This document shows, one piece after another, positions 27,638-36,661 of a stretch of DNA of 64,000 nt (positions within the stretch are counted from its first letter, which is position 1; each line of letters opens with the position of its first letter). Both the position numbers and the translations under genes were made by a program. The stretch is from JAJFHI01 sp050633705 (GTDB lineage Bacteria; Pseudomonadota; Alphaproteobacteria; Rhizobiales; Hyphomicrobiaceae), in the NCBI GenBank assembly GCA_050633705.1, contig JBOEGZ010000003.1, forward strand, positions 52,923 through 116,922, written 5' to 3'. The notes beneath the pieces are model-generated. The model searched no databases. It was not told where the DNA came from and was given only the letters and a program-made list of their open reading frames with translations.

Positions 27638-28822
27638 TTACTCACCTGGCCCTTTAGATGCCGATCCATTTTGAGACTTCGCCTTCGTTTTCTTTCCAGA
27701 AGCCTGAGGCGATGCAGCGCCGTCCCCGTTGTCAGCAGCTCTCGCGCTGCCATTCTTCTTGGACTTAAACCCTTTGTTGCCATCGACGGGTTCAGCTTCA
27801 ATCACCGTCTCGGATGTCTTCTTTGACCCGTCAACGCTACCGATCTTGTTACTGTCAGCGTCACTTCCCTTTCGTGAACCTTTTGCAGGTGCACCATTGA
27901 CACTAGCAAGATCGACCGATTTGCCATTCTTTTTGCCAAAGAGATCGATATCTTTTTTCGCTGCTTTATTGTTGGCCATCAAAAGCCGACATACGCGTCC
28001 AAGCGTTTCCCTCATGTCGTGGCGATGCACAACCATATCGATCATGCCATGCTCAAGCAGGTATTCTGAACGCTGGAATCCTTCCGGCAGTTTTTCACGG
28101 ATGGTTTGTTGAATGACGCGCGGTCCTGCAAAACAAATCAACGCGCCTGGTTCCGCAATTTGAATGTCACCGAGCATCGCGTACGACGCCGTCACGCCAC
28201 CGGTTGTCGGGTTTGTTAAAACGACGATGTAGGGAAGACCTGCCTCACGCAATCGTTGCACAGCAATTGTTGTGCGCGGCATTTGCATCAAAGACATAAT
28301 GCCTTCCTGCATACGCGCGCCGCCGGAAGCTGAAACTAGAATGAACGGAACTTTCTTGGCAACGGCGCGTAGCATACCCGCAATAATTGCTTCACCAGCA
28401 GCCATCCCGAGTGAGCCCGCCATGAAGCGAAAATCTTGTGCGGCGATGACAACAGGCTCGCCAAATAAATCCCCTTCACCAACCAAGACCGCATCTTCAA
28501 GTTCGGTCTTACCCCGCGCTTCTTTCAGTCGATCACTATAGCGCCGCTTGTCGCGAAATTTCAGAGGATCGGCTTTGGTTTCTGGAAGTAAGACCGGCGT
28601 ATAAGCCTCTTCACCGCCAAATAGATGAGCAAGGCGCTGTGGCGCTGTCATCTGCTCATGATATTCGGAACCAGGAAATACGAAGTCATTGCTTTCCAAA
28701 TCTTTACGGAAAACCATTTCACCGGTCTCAGGACACGTCGCCCACAAGTTCTCCGGCACATCACGCTTCGTTGTTAGAAAGCCGCGAATCTTTGGCCGAA
28801 CAAGGTTATTGATCCAGTTCAC
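27638..28822 (-). CDS. accD: Acetyl-CoA carboxylase carboxyltransferase subunit beta
   Basis: 394 residues, longer than the ~300 of most family members. The carboxyltransferase core is clear: VSASGGARMQEGIMSLMQM, NPTTGGVTASYAMLGDI and CFAGPRVIQQTIREKLPEGF. With AccA it transfers carboxyl from carboxybiotin to acetyl-CoA, the first step of fatty-acid synthesis. The N-terminal zinc ribbon of E. coli AccD is degenerate: only the first cysteine remains in WATCPETGEMVF and the second pair is absent, as I recall for Hyphomicrobiales generally. The last ~90 residues are a low-complexity tail rich in Lys, Ser, Gly, Asp and Asn, probably disordered. Confidence 0.95.
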   Translation of the reverse strand: MNWINNLVRPKIRGFLTTKRDVPENLWATCPETGEMVFRKDLESNDFVFPGSEYHEQMTAPQRLAHLFGGEEAYTPVLLPETKADPLKFRDKRRYSDRLKEARGKTELEDAVLVGEGDLFGEPVVIAAQDFRFMAGSLGMAAGEAIIAGMLRAVAKKVPFILVSASGGARMQEGIMSLMQMPRTTIAVQRLREAGLPYIVVLTNPTTGGVTASYAMLGDIQIAEPGALICFAGPRVIQQTIREKLPEGFQRSEYLLEHGMIDMVVHRHDMRETLGRVCRLLMANNKAAKKDIDLFGKKNGKSVDLASVNGAPAKGSRKGSDADSNKIGSVDGSKKTSETVIEAEPVDGNKGFKSKKNGSARAADNGDGAASPQASGKKTKAKSQNGSASKGPGE

Positions 28823-29039
28823 GACTGAACGCTCCTTAAAAATACCAGGTCGTGCGCACCTCAGGCATCATAAACCTTGCTGTTGCAACATTCTCGTTTG
28901 CCGAAGTAGAGATTGTTGCGGCGCAGTGCAAATTTCAGACTTCTTTTCTAACATGTGGGCGCCAGAAGCAATATGGCCCAGCGCGACAACTCAGCCATAC
29001 TCCCGGTAAACACAGGCGTTTTGGCCGAATTGCGAGGTA

Positions 29040-29861
29040 TTATTTCAGTGCGACGGCCAAATCCTGCACAAGATTTAGGAGAGCTGGCACAGTTTTTCCA
29101 GTCGCTCTACCCTGATCATCGAGACTTTCTTCAATTTTGGTGACCAAAGCGGAACCGACAACAACACCATCCGCCCCCTGAGAAAGCAATTTGGCCTGTT
29201 CTGGCGTTTTAACGCCAAATCCAACCGCGACGGGCAGATCGGTGGCAGCTTTAATCCGTCCGACTTGCTGTTGCACCTTTTTGGCCTCAGGCGTCGCGGC
29301 GCCGGTAATTCCAGTAATCGAAACGTAGTAGACAAAACCAGACGTATTATTGAGGACCTGCGGCAGCCGTTTTTCATCCGTCGTTGGTGTCGCCAAACGA
29401 ATAAAGTTCAGCCCATGTTTCATGGCTGGGATACACAGCTCATCATCAGCCTCAGGCGGCAGGTCAACAACAATCAAACCATCAACCCCAGCGTTTGCCG
29501 CTTCGCTTAAAAACATCTCACCGGGATAGCGATAAATTGGGTTGTAATAACCCATCAAAACGATTGGCGTTTCATTGTCGGACTTGCGAAATTCCACCAC
29601 CATATCGAGCGTCTGGCGCATCTTCTGTCCGGCCTTTAGTGCGCGTTGCGAAGACGCCTGGATCGCCGGGCCATCCGCCATTGGATCTGAAAATGGCATT
29701 CCAAGTTCAATGACGTCGGCACCGGCGCCGGGTAGGCCATTGAGAATATCTTGCGATGTCTTGAGATCAGGGTCGCCGGCGGAAATAAACGTTACGAGCG
29801 CTGCGCGACCTTCAGCTTTCAACGCTGCAAAGCGGCGATCAATGCGTGTTTCTATTGTCAT
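29040..29861 (-). CDS. trpA: Tryptophan synthase alpha subunit
   Basis: 273 residues from the ATG at 29861; the open frame to 29942 would overlap trpB and add a non-family extension. It cleaves indole-3-glycerol phosphate to indole, which is channelled to TrpB. Signatures are LVTFISAGDPDL, VIELGMPFSDPMADGPAIQ (with the catalytic Glu and Asp) and YYVSITGITGA. The start is 22 bases after the trpB stop, in the operon trpF–trpB–trpA. Confidence 0.95.
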   Translation of the reverse strand: MTIETRIDRRFAALKAEGRAALVTFISAGDPDLKTSQDILNGLPGAGADVIELGMPFSDPMADGPAIQASSQRALKAGQKMRQTLDMVVEFRKSDNETPIVLMGYYNPIYRYPGEMFLSEAANAGVDGLIVVDLPPEADDELCIPAMKHGLNFIRLATPTTDEKRLPQVLNNTSGFVYYVSITGITGAATPEAKKVQQQVGRIKAATDLPVAVGFGVKTPEQAKLLSQGADGVVVGSALVTKIEESLDDQGRATGKTVPALLNLVQDLAVALK

Positions 29862-29883
29862 TGTATTTTCGTGTCCCACGCAA

Positions 29884-31125
29884 TCAGATTTTACGACCGA
29901 GATGTTCCGCCACGGCAAAGATGTCTTTGTCACCACGTCCACATAAATTCATCACCAACAAATTGTCTTTCGGCAAAGTTGGCGCCACGCGTGAGACAAA
30001 TGCCAGCGCATGCGCCGGTTCAAGCGCTGGAATTATACCTTCTTGCTGTGTGCACAGTTGGAAGGCCGTCAACGCTTCTTGGTCCGTGACGGAAACATAT
30101 TCAACTCGGCCCGTATCTTTCAGCCACGAATGCTCTGGCCCGACACCGGGATAATCCAACCCCGCCGAAATCGAATGCCCTTCAATAATCTGACCTTCAT
30201 CGTCTTGCAGCAAGTAGGTCCGGTTTCCGTGTAGGACGCCAGGTTCCCCACCCGTCATTGATGCCGCGTGACCGCTCTCAACTTCAACGCCATGTCCGCC
30301 AGCTTCAACGCCGTAAATTTTCACACCCTCATCATCAAGAAATGGATGGAACAATCCTATCGCGTTGGAGCCACCGCCAATGCACGCAACAAGCGTATCT
30401 GGCAATCGACCTTCGCGTTCCATCATCTGTTCGCGAACTTCAGAGCCAATCACCGACTGGAAATTACGTACCATTTCTGGATAAGGATGAGGGCCAGCAG
30501 CGGTGCCAATAATGTAATACGTGTCGTCAACGTTGGTGACCCAATCACGCAGAGCTTCGTTCATTGCATCTTTGAGCGTTCCCGCGCCACTTGTCACAGC
30601 ATTAAGTTTGGCGCCCAGCAAATTCATTCGAAATACATTTGGCTGTTGGCGCTCGACGTCCGTTGCCCCCATAAAAATTTCACACGGCAAACCAAATCGC
30701 GCACAAACAGTGGCAACCGCGACACCGTGCTGACCTGCACCTGTCTCAGCGATAATTCTTGTTTTACCCATCCGCATCGCCAATAGGATCTGGCCGAGGC
30801 AATTGTTGATCTTGTGCGAGCCGGTATGGTTGAGCTCATCGCGTTTAAAGTAGATCTTTGCGCCACCAAGGTGGTCTGTCAGGCGCTCTGCAAAATACAA
30901 CGGACTTGGGCGTCCAGCGTAGTGTGTATTCAGATTTTGCAATTCAGCAGCAAATGCCGGATCAGCCTTTGCGTCATTGTAAGCCGTTTCCAGATCAAGG
31001 ATCAGCGGCATCAAGGTTTCGGCAACAAAACGCCCGCCATATAAGCCAAAGTGCCCGCGTTCATCAGGACCCGTACGCAAACTGTTGTGTTTTTGAGCCG
31101 ACTGAGCGTCGTCATTCGTCGCCAT
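29884..31125 (-). CDS. trpB: Tryptophan synthase beta subunit
   Basis: 413 residues. It joins indole and serine with pyridoxal phosphate. The PLP lysine is in LNHTGSHKINNCLGQ; other family segments are GRFVAETLMP, AETGAGQHGVA and the phosphate-binding CIGGGSNAIG. It begins 49 bases after trpF. The ATG has AGGA about 11 bases upstream. Confidence 0.97.
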   Translation of the reverse strand: MATNDDAQSAQKHNSLRTGPDERGHFGLYGGRFVAETLMPLILDLETAYNDAKADPAFAAELQNLNTHYAGRPSPLYFAERLTDHLGGAKIYFKRDELNHTGSHKINNCLGQILLAMRMGKTRIIAETGAGQHGVAVATVCARFGLPCEIFMGATDVERQQPNVFRMNLLGAKLNAVTSGAGTLKDAMNEALRDWVTNVDDTYYIIGTAAGPHPYPEMVRNFQSVIGSEVREQMMEREGRLPDTLVACIGGGSNAIGLFHPFLDDEGVKIYGVEAGGHGVEVESGHAASMTGGEPGVLHGNRTYLLQDDEGQIIEGHSISAGLDYPGVGPEHSWLKDTGRVEYVSVTDQEALTAFQLCTQQEGIIPALEPAHALAFVSRVAPTLPKDNLLVMNLCGRGDKDIFAVAEHLGRKI

Positions 31126-31174
31126 AACTGTCGTAATCCTAATTTCCTGGGCAAATAAAATCCAAACCCACTGC

Positions 31175-31855
31175 TTACGATCTCTGCTTAGCTGTCTTTA
31201 CGGCGCGAATAAAGCGTTCGATCAGTTGAGGTGACTTTTTGCCAGGGGCAGTCTCTACACCCGACGACACATCAACAGCCGCTGGCCCGGTTCGAGCAAC
31301 GGCTTCGGCGACATTTTCCGGTGTCAGACCACCAGACAACATAAACCGCCCTTTCGCCCAATCCGGCGCATTGGCCAGAACACGCCAGTCAAAAGTGAGC
31401 CCGTTCCCACCAGGCAGTTCACCATTGGCTGGGGGTTTGGCATCAAACAGTATTATATCCGCCGCCCGATCTGGGGCAAAGTAGGAAGCAGCACTTTCGA
31501 CATCTTCAGCCGTTGCAACGCCAATTGCCTTAATGATGCGGCGAGACGTCCGCTGGCGGATTTCCTTCACACGCTCAACAGGCTCGTGTCCATGCAGCTG
31601 TAGTAGATCTGGTGCAACTTGAGCATTCACTTCGTCGATCAGGGCATTATCAGGATCAACCATCAAGGCAACGACCTTGGCCCGCCCCCGGGCCCGATCG
31701 GCCAAATGGCGGGCTTGCTCCAGATTAACATTGCGGGGACTTTTGGAGAAAAACACCAGCCCGACATAGCGGGTCTCAGCAGATGCGATATCGCCGATTG
31801 CAGCATCAATGCCAGCGTCGTCAGAAAGACCACATATCTTGATATCGACCGTCAT
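31175..31855 (-). CDS. trpF: Phosphoribosylanthranilate isomerase
   Basis: 226 residues, a TIM barrel. The N-terminal IKICGL carries the catalytic cysteine, and GLVFFSKSPRNV follows; the phosphate loop MLSGGLTPENVAEAV and the DVSSGVETAPGKKS ending are typical. It catalyses the Amadori rearrangement of phosphoribosylanthranilate, the third step of tryptophan synthesis. It is the first gene of trpFBA here and follows the lapA-like gene on the same strand. Confidence 0.95.
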   Translation of the reverse strand: MTVDIKICGLSDDAGIDAAIGDIASAETRYVGLVFFSKSPRNVNLEQARHLADRARGRAKVVALMVDPDNALIDEVNAQVAPDLLQLHGHEPVERVKEIRQRTSRRIIKAIGVATAEDVESAASYFAPDRAADIILFDAKPPANGELPGGNGLTFDWRVLANAPDWAKGRFMLSGGLTPENVAEAVARTGPAAVDVSSGVETAPGKKSPQLIERFIRAVKTAKQRS

Positions 31856-31962
31856 AGAACCCGATTGGTTTGAGTGGGGTGCTCACTCCGTAACAAGCGA
31901 TGCCCAACATCGTTGTCATGGCTTCTGTCGTCGCACACGCAGGCGAATGACCGTGGTGTGCA

Positions 31963-32322
31963 CTATTGACCGACACCGATCAACTGCTTTGGTGGCGAAC
32001 CGCCAGCGGCAATGGACGCATCGCGTTCACGTGTCAAACGATCTGCCTCAGCTTGCCAACGCTTGGCATCTTGAGACCGCGTTCGTGCCGAACGACGCCA
32101 ATGACTTTGACTGAACCAAACTGATAGGCCACCGGCAATCACACCTAAAACCAAAGCGGCGAACAGATAGATATAGAATGGCAAATCCACCGCCAATGCC
32201 GGGCTTTCTGGACGAAAAGGGTCAAGAACCAAACGCACGCCATGTCGATTGGCAACCGCAAGCGTTATCATCAGCACAGCAATTGGTAGGGCGAAAAGAA
32301 AAAGGCCAAGACGCTTTAGCAT
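31963..32322 (-). CDS. LapA-domain (DUF1049) small inner-membrane protein
   Basis: 119 residues. Two membrane segments are visible: residues ~3–24 (LFLFALPIAVLMITLAVANR) and ~48–68 (FYIYLFAALVLGVIAGGLSV). A basic coiled-coil-like cytoplasmic tail follows. The pattern matches LapA/YciS, which in E. coli works with LapB in regulating lipopolysaccharide synthesis; no lapB is adjacent. It lies between ihfB and trpF, an arrangement common in Hyphomicrobiales. The exact role in this group is unknown. Confidence 0.85.
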   Translation of the reverse strand: MLKRLGLFLFALPIAVLMITLAVANRHGVRLVLDPFRPESPALAVDLPFYIYLFAALVLGVIAGGLSVWFSQSHWRRSARTRSQDAKRWQAEADRLTRERDASIAAGGSPPKQLIGVGQ

Positions 32323-32441
32323 GGCAGATCCTCAATCAAAGTCTTAGAGCCCGCTGGCCGCGCACCCTGGATTTTAGGTTTCGTGATGCCGACTGCTTTG
32401 CATCACCGGATTGGTTTTGCCACGTATTTGTAATCGGACAC

Positions 32442-32726
32442 TTAATTGCTTGGATTCAAACGATCTCTAAGCTCTTTACCTGTTTTAAAAAACGGAATGA
32501 ATTTTTCCGCAACAGGAACCGGCTCGCCAGTTCTTGGATTGCGTCCCTCACGTGCAGGACGATGTTTCACAGTAAACGCACCAAAGCCGCGCAATTCCAC
32601 CCGATCGCCCCGCGCAAGCGCATCAACAATCTCGTCAAAAATAACATTCACAATGCGTTCGACGTCACGATGAAATAAATGCGGGTTGGCCGCCGCAATT
32701 TTCTGGATCAATTCTGATTTGATCAC
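32442..32726 (-). CDS. ihfB: Integration host factor beta subunit
   Basis: 94 residues. A GTG start at 32726 is chosen: GGGGAG lies seven bases upstream and the family begins (M)IKSELI; the open frame extends five codons further to a TTG. The DNA-bending arm is seen in GRNPRTGEPVPV, with LRGFGAFTVKHR before it. With IhfA it binds and bends DNA at specific sites in recombination, replication and transcription. It is encoded just after sppA on the same strand. Confidence 0.94.
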   Translation of the reverse strand: MIKSELIQKIAAANPHLFHRDVERIVNVIFDEIVDALARGDRVELRGFGAFTVKHRPAREGRNPRTGEPVPVAEKFIPFFKTGKELRDRLNPSN

Positions 32727-32759
32727 CCGTCCGCTCCCCAAGAAAAGTATTGTTATTAC

Positions 32760-33728
32760 TCAATTTTTCGAAGGGTGCCAAACAGATAGCATGCCGTCAA
32801 GGCCAAGTGAGCCGAGTTGGCCATCACGGCTCAACATCCGGGCGATGGCGTCACCATTTGCCCCCAATGCAGCCGTCGCCAGACCAGACAGCGCTGCTGA
32901 GAAACCGAATGTACTTTGTGTCTCCTTTTTCCAGGTGACCACCTTTAAGTCCTTGGTAATATTACGTTTTGTCTCCAACCACTTGATCGCCTCAGCCTCC
33001 CCGCCGATTTCATCAATGAGTTTTAGACGCATGGCCTCGCGGCCAGAGTAGATTCGACCTGTTTTAAGGGCTGCCAACGTACTCGGTGCTATTTTCCGGC
33101 GCTTCTCGACCAAAGAGAGAAACCATTGGAAGCCGTCGTCGATCATTTCTTGGGTCACTTGCAGGCTGGCGGGCGTTGGATCTTCGACGAAATTGGGCAG
33201 CGCTTTATTTTCACCACTCCTTACAGTTCGAAACTTAACGCCAATCTTATCCAGCATTTCGGTGACCTGAGGCCATTGCATAATGACGCCGACGGAACCT
33301 GTAATCGAATTGCCGCGCGCAACGATGTGGTCTGTGCCAAGCCCAACGATGTAGCCCGCAGACGCAGCAACAGTACCAAATTGTCCAACCACTGGTTTTT
33401 TCTCGGAGATCTTGCGCAGCTCTTCGTAAAGCGCCTCGCCACCGGTGGTCGTTCCACCAGGACTATTCACGTATAAAAGCAAGGCTGCAACATTGTCATC
33501 TTTTGCAATCTTGCGCAGCATTTCAAGCTGATCTCGGTCCTCAAAAATCGTACCCGATATTTCAACGCGCGCGATTTGTTTGATGCCCGCGAGAGACGAG
33601 AGTTTGTCTCCACCGAATGCCATGTATCCAAGAAAGAGGGCTAAAGCTGCGATCGCAGCGGCGCGCCAGACTGTAAGCCGGCGTCGCAACCGGCGACGAT
33701 CCAACACAGTCTCAGTTTCATTCGTCAT
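32760..33728 (-). CDS. sppA: Signal peptide peptidase SppA, short (36K-type)
   Basis: 322 residues from the ATG at 33728, which has GGAGG six bases upstream; the open frame to 33794 lacks such a site. One N-terminal membrane anchor (about 22–38) leaves the protease domain in the periplasm. The serine nucleophile is Ser123 in TVAASAGYIV and the general-base lysine is Lys175 in RSGENKALPN; the oxyanion region is NSPGG. It degrades cleaved signal peptides. ihfB follows directly, as in many relatives. Confidence 0.93.
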   Translation of the reverse strand: MTNETETVLDRRRLRRRLTVWRAAAIAALALFLGYMAFGGDKLSSLAGIKQIARVEISGTIFEDRDQLEMLRKIAKDDNVAALLLYVNSPGGTTTGGEALYEELRKISEKKPVVGQFGTVAASAGYIVGLGTDHIVARGNSITGSVGVIMQWPQVTEMLDKIGVKFRTVRSGENKALPNFVEDPTPASLQVTQEMIDDGFQWFLSLVEKRRKIAPSTLAALKTGRIYSGREAMRLKLIDEIGGEAEAIKWLETKRNITKDLKVVTWKKETQSTFGFSAALSGLATAALGANGDAIARMLSRDGQLGSLGLDGMLSVWHPSKN

Positions 33729-33923
33729 ACAAAGCCTCCAACGCAGTACAAATAGGCGAGAGCTTCCAGGCAAAGCCACCATGGCGCTCATCACTACGGC
33801 CGACTTCTATAAAGCAAGTCCCCGGCCACTCAGGGAGAAAAAATTTACCCTACCTTACGGCGAACGTCGCGCTTCATCAATCCGCTAAAGCCCTATTCAC
33901 AATAACAAATCTCCAACGAGGCG

Positions 33924-33959
33924 ATAAAAAAACGCGACCCCTGTATTTGGGGCCGCGTT
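33924..33959 (-). terminator. Rho-independent terminator of rpsA
   Basis: On the minus strand AACGCGGCCCC pairs with GGGGTCGCGTT with one G·U across a 7-base loop, followed by a run of T. It lies about 65 bases after the rpsA stop and separates rpsA from sppA. Confidence 0.87.
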
Positions 33960-34023
33960 AATAATTTCACCTAAAGGTCCTGAACCTTTGTCGATCCAGC
34001 ACACTGTCTTTAAATGGGACGTC

Positions 34024-35805
34024 CTAAGACGCATCACCATCCTTAGGCGCTTCACCTTCCGTTGACGCTTCACCGTCAGTTGGTGTTTCGCCTTCATCGC
34101 CATTGCCGCTTTTCTTGATCGCAGCCTGAAGGATATCACCCAGCGAAGCACCGGAATCTGATGAACCAAATTGCGCGACTGCCTCTTTTTCTTCGGCAAT
34201 CTCAAGCGATTTGATCGAAACCGTGACGCGACGGGAGGCCTTGTCGATGTTGGTTACAGCCGCATCGATCTTATCGCCAACATTGAAGCGGTCAGGACGC
34301 TGGTCATTTCGATCGCGCGCCAAGTCTGAGCGACGCATAAACGTTGTCACTTCGCTGTCTGCCAGCTTCACTTCAACGCCGTTATCTTGAATCGCGATGA
34401 TCTCACAAGTAACCGGATCGCCCTTCTTGAAGCCACCAATCGTTTCGATTGGGTCATTGCCAAGCTGTTTGATGCCAAGCGAGATGCGCTCTTTCGACGG
34501 ATCGACATCGAGAACAACGGCTTTGATGTCGTCGCCCTTTTTGTAATCCTTAATGGCTTCATCACCGGACCGGTTCCAGTCAAGATCCGACAAGTGGATC
34601 ATGCCATCGACGCCACCTTCAAGGCCAATAAAGAGACCGAATTCCGTGATGTTGCGGATTGGGCCTTCAACTTCCGAGCCTTTCGGATGAACAGCCAGGA
34701 ACGCATCCCAAGGGTTGTCCTGCGTCTGCTTCAGCCCGAGCGAAATACGCCGCTTGTTGCTGTCAACTTCCAGCACCTGAACTTCAACTTCCTGGCTTGT
34801 AGAAACAATTTTGCCAGGGTGAACATTTTTCTTCGTCCAGCTCATTTCTGAAACGTGAATGAGACCTTCAACACCCGCTTCCAGCTCAACAAAGGCACCG
34901 TAATCGGCGATGTTTGTCACAGTACCTGTGAACTTGGCACCGATTGGGTATTTCGCTTCGATTGCTTGCCATGGATCGTCCTGAAGCTGCTTCATACCAA
35001 GGCTGATGCGCTGTGTTTCAGGGTTGATGCGAATAATCTGAACCTTGACTGTGTCGCCAACGTTGAGAATTTCCGACGGGTGGTTGACGCGGCGCCATGC
35101 CATGTCTGTGACGTGTAACAATCCGTCGATCCCACCAAGGTCGATAAACCCGCCGTAATCCGTGATGTTTTTGACCACACCTTCGATGACCTGACCTTCG
35201 GCCAAGCGAGCAACGATGTCTGCACGCTGTTCGGCACGTGTTTCTTCGAGAACCGAACGACGCGAAACAACAATGTTACCCCGACGACGATCCATCTTCA
35301 GAATCTGGAACGGCTGTTCTTGGTGCATCAAAGGACCGATGTCGCGCACAGGACGAATGTCGACTTGTGAGCCTGGCAGGAACGCGACAGCGCCATCAAG
35401 GTCAACTGTGAAGCCGCCTTTGACTTTGTTGAAGATCACACCCTTGACCTTCTCACCAGCTTCAAACTGCTTCTCAAGACGATTCCAACTTTCTTCGCGA
35501 CGTGCTTTTTCACGGCTAAGAACGGCTTCGCCCAGCGCATTCTCAACGCGCTCAAGATAAACTTCGACTTGGTCACCGACACCGAGCTTTGCTTCAACGC
35601 CTGGCATTGAAAACTCGCGCAGTGGCACGCGGCCTTCCATTTTTAGGCCAACGTCGATAACCGCCAAGTCTTTTTCAATGCTGATGATCTTGCCTTTGAC
35701 AACCTGACCTTCTTGAACATCGGTGCTTGAGAGGCTTTCAGCCAGCATTGCCGAAAACTCATCGAGAGTTGGATTCATTTCCTTTGGAATATCAGTCTGC
35801 GACAT
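34024..35805 (-). CDS. rpsA: 30S ribosomal protein S1
   Basis: 593 residues from the ATG at 35805 (MSQTDIPKEMNPT), with AGGAG eleven bases upstream; the longer frame to 35871 has a non-family leader. Six S1 RNA-binding repeats are present. The best-conserved ones carry NITDYGGFIDLGGIDGLLHV, NIADYGAFVELEAGVEGLIH and NITEFGLFIGLEGGVDGMIH. It recruits mRNA to the ribosome. The acidic, repetitive tail (EGEAPKDGDAS type) is longer than in E. coli. It lies downstream of cmk, the widespread cmk–rpsA pairing. Confidence 0.97.
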   Translation of the reverse strand: MSQTDIPKEMNPTLDEFSAMLAESLSSTDVQEGQVVKGKIISIEKDLAVIDVGLKMEGRVPLREFSMPGVEAKLGVGDQVEVYLERVENALGEAVLSREKARREESWNRLEKQFEAGEKVKGVIFNKVKGGFTVDLDGAVAFLPGSQVDIRPVRDIGPLMHQEQPFQILKMDRRRGNIVVSRRSVLEETRAEQRADIVARLAEGQVIEGVVKNITDYGGFIDLGGIDGLLHVTDMAWRRVNHPSEILNVGDTVKVQIIRINPETQRISLGMKQLQDDPWQAIEAKYPIGAKFTGTVTNIADYGAFVELEAGVEGLIHVSEMSWTKKNVHPGKIVSTSQEVEVQVLEVDSNKRRISLGLKQTQDNPWDAFLAVHPKGSEVEGPIRNITEFGLFIGLEGGVDGMIHLSDLDWNRSGDEAIKDYKKGDDIKAVVLDVDPSKERISLGIKQLGNDPIETIGGFKKGDPVTCEIIAIQDNGVEVKLADSEVTTFMRRSDLARDRNDQRPDRFNVGDKIDAAVTNIDKASRRVTVSIKSLEIAEEKEAVAQFGSSDSGASLGDILQAAIKKSGNGDEGETPTDGEASTEGEAPKDGDAS

Positions 35806-36025
35806 ACGCGCGGTGGCTCCTTGCCAATTTTGTTCATTGCATTTTGTGCCACGCCCACATTCTGAGCGCACACGGCTTTAAATTTTTTATAGAAAACGCC
35901 GAAGACATCCGCGCGCTCGTATGCGCCGGATGACTCTTCCGGTGTTCTTTAAGAGTTTGACTACGCGTTGCTGCCTGGATGGGCCTCTATTGCCCGCCAA
36001 TTTAGTTTTGGTGCCGCAGAAAGAT

Positions 36026-36661
36026 TTACGACGCCGATTGGCCACTCAACCTCGTGATGATACCGAGGGCAGCTGCGAATGCCGTTTCTATATCTAAATC
36101 AGAGGTATCGAGCAAGTGGGCATCGTCGGCCACGCGCATTGGCGCGTTCTCTCGTCCGGCATCGCGGGCATCGCGCAAGCGAATAAGCTCCAAAACACCC
36201 GCCTCATCGACGTCGGCACCTGATGCCTTAAGCTCCAAAAATCGCCGATTTGCCCGAACTTCCGGGGTTGCCTGGACGAAAATTTTTATATCCGCATGCG
36301 GACAAATCGTTGTTCCGATATCCCGACCATCAAGTACGGCGCCTGGAGGCTGCTTGGCAAATCGCCGCTGATAATCCAATAGGGCGGCCCGCACCTCAGG
36401 CAACTGCGCCACAATCGAGGCGGCGTCACCGACACCTTGATCACGCAGTCCAGCATCGTCCAGTGTTGCAGGATCAAGGCTCCTGGCCATTGCCACCACC
36501 GCCCAACGATCGCTCGGGCGAAACCCTCGTTTCAGGCAATCGCGTGCCACGCCCCGGTAAAGCGCACCAGTATCCAGGTAGCGATATCCAAAATGCTTGG
36601 CGATACGTCGTGCCAGCGTCCCTTTGCCTGAGGCCGCAGGACCATCAATGGCGATGATCAT
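36026..36661 (-). CDS. cmk: Cytidylate kinase
   Basis: 211 residues. P-loop GPAASGKGTLARRIA, CMP-binding YLDTGALYRGVA and LDGRDIGTTICP identify the family. It phosphorylates CMP and dCMP using ATP. Its start overlaps the aroA stop by four bases, so aroA–cmk are coupled, with rpsA downstream. CMP released by nonulosonic-acid transfer would be recycled by this enzyme. Confidence 0.96.
   Translation of the reverse strand: MIIAIDGPAASGKGTLARRIAKHFGYRYLDTGALYRGVARDCLKRGFRPSDRWAVVAMARSLDPATLDDAGLRDQGVGDAASIVAQLPEVRAALLDYQRRFAKQPPGAVLDGRDIGTTICPHADIKIFVQATPEVRANRRFLELKASGADVDEAGVLELIRLRDARDAGRENAPMRVADDAHLLDTSDLDIETAFAAALGIITRLSGQSAS

Noticed and set aside
27638..27910. Frameshift at the end of accD
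   Set aside because: The lysine- and serine-rich tail is in frame with the core and reads as low-complexity protein, so a natural extension is simpler than an error.
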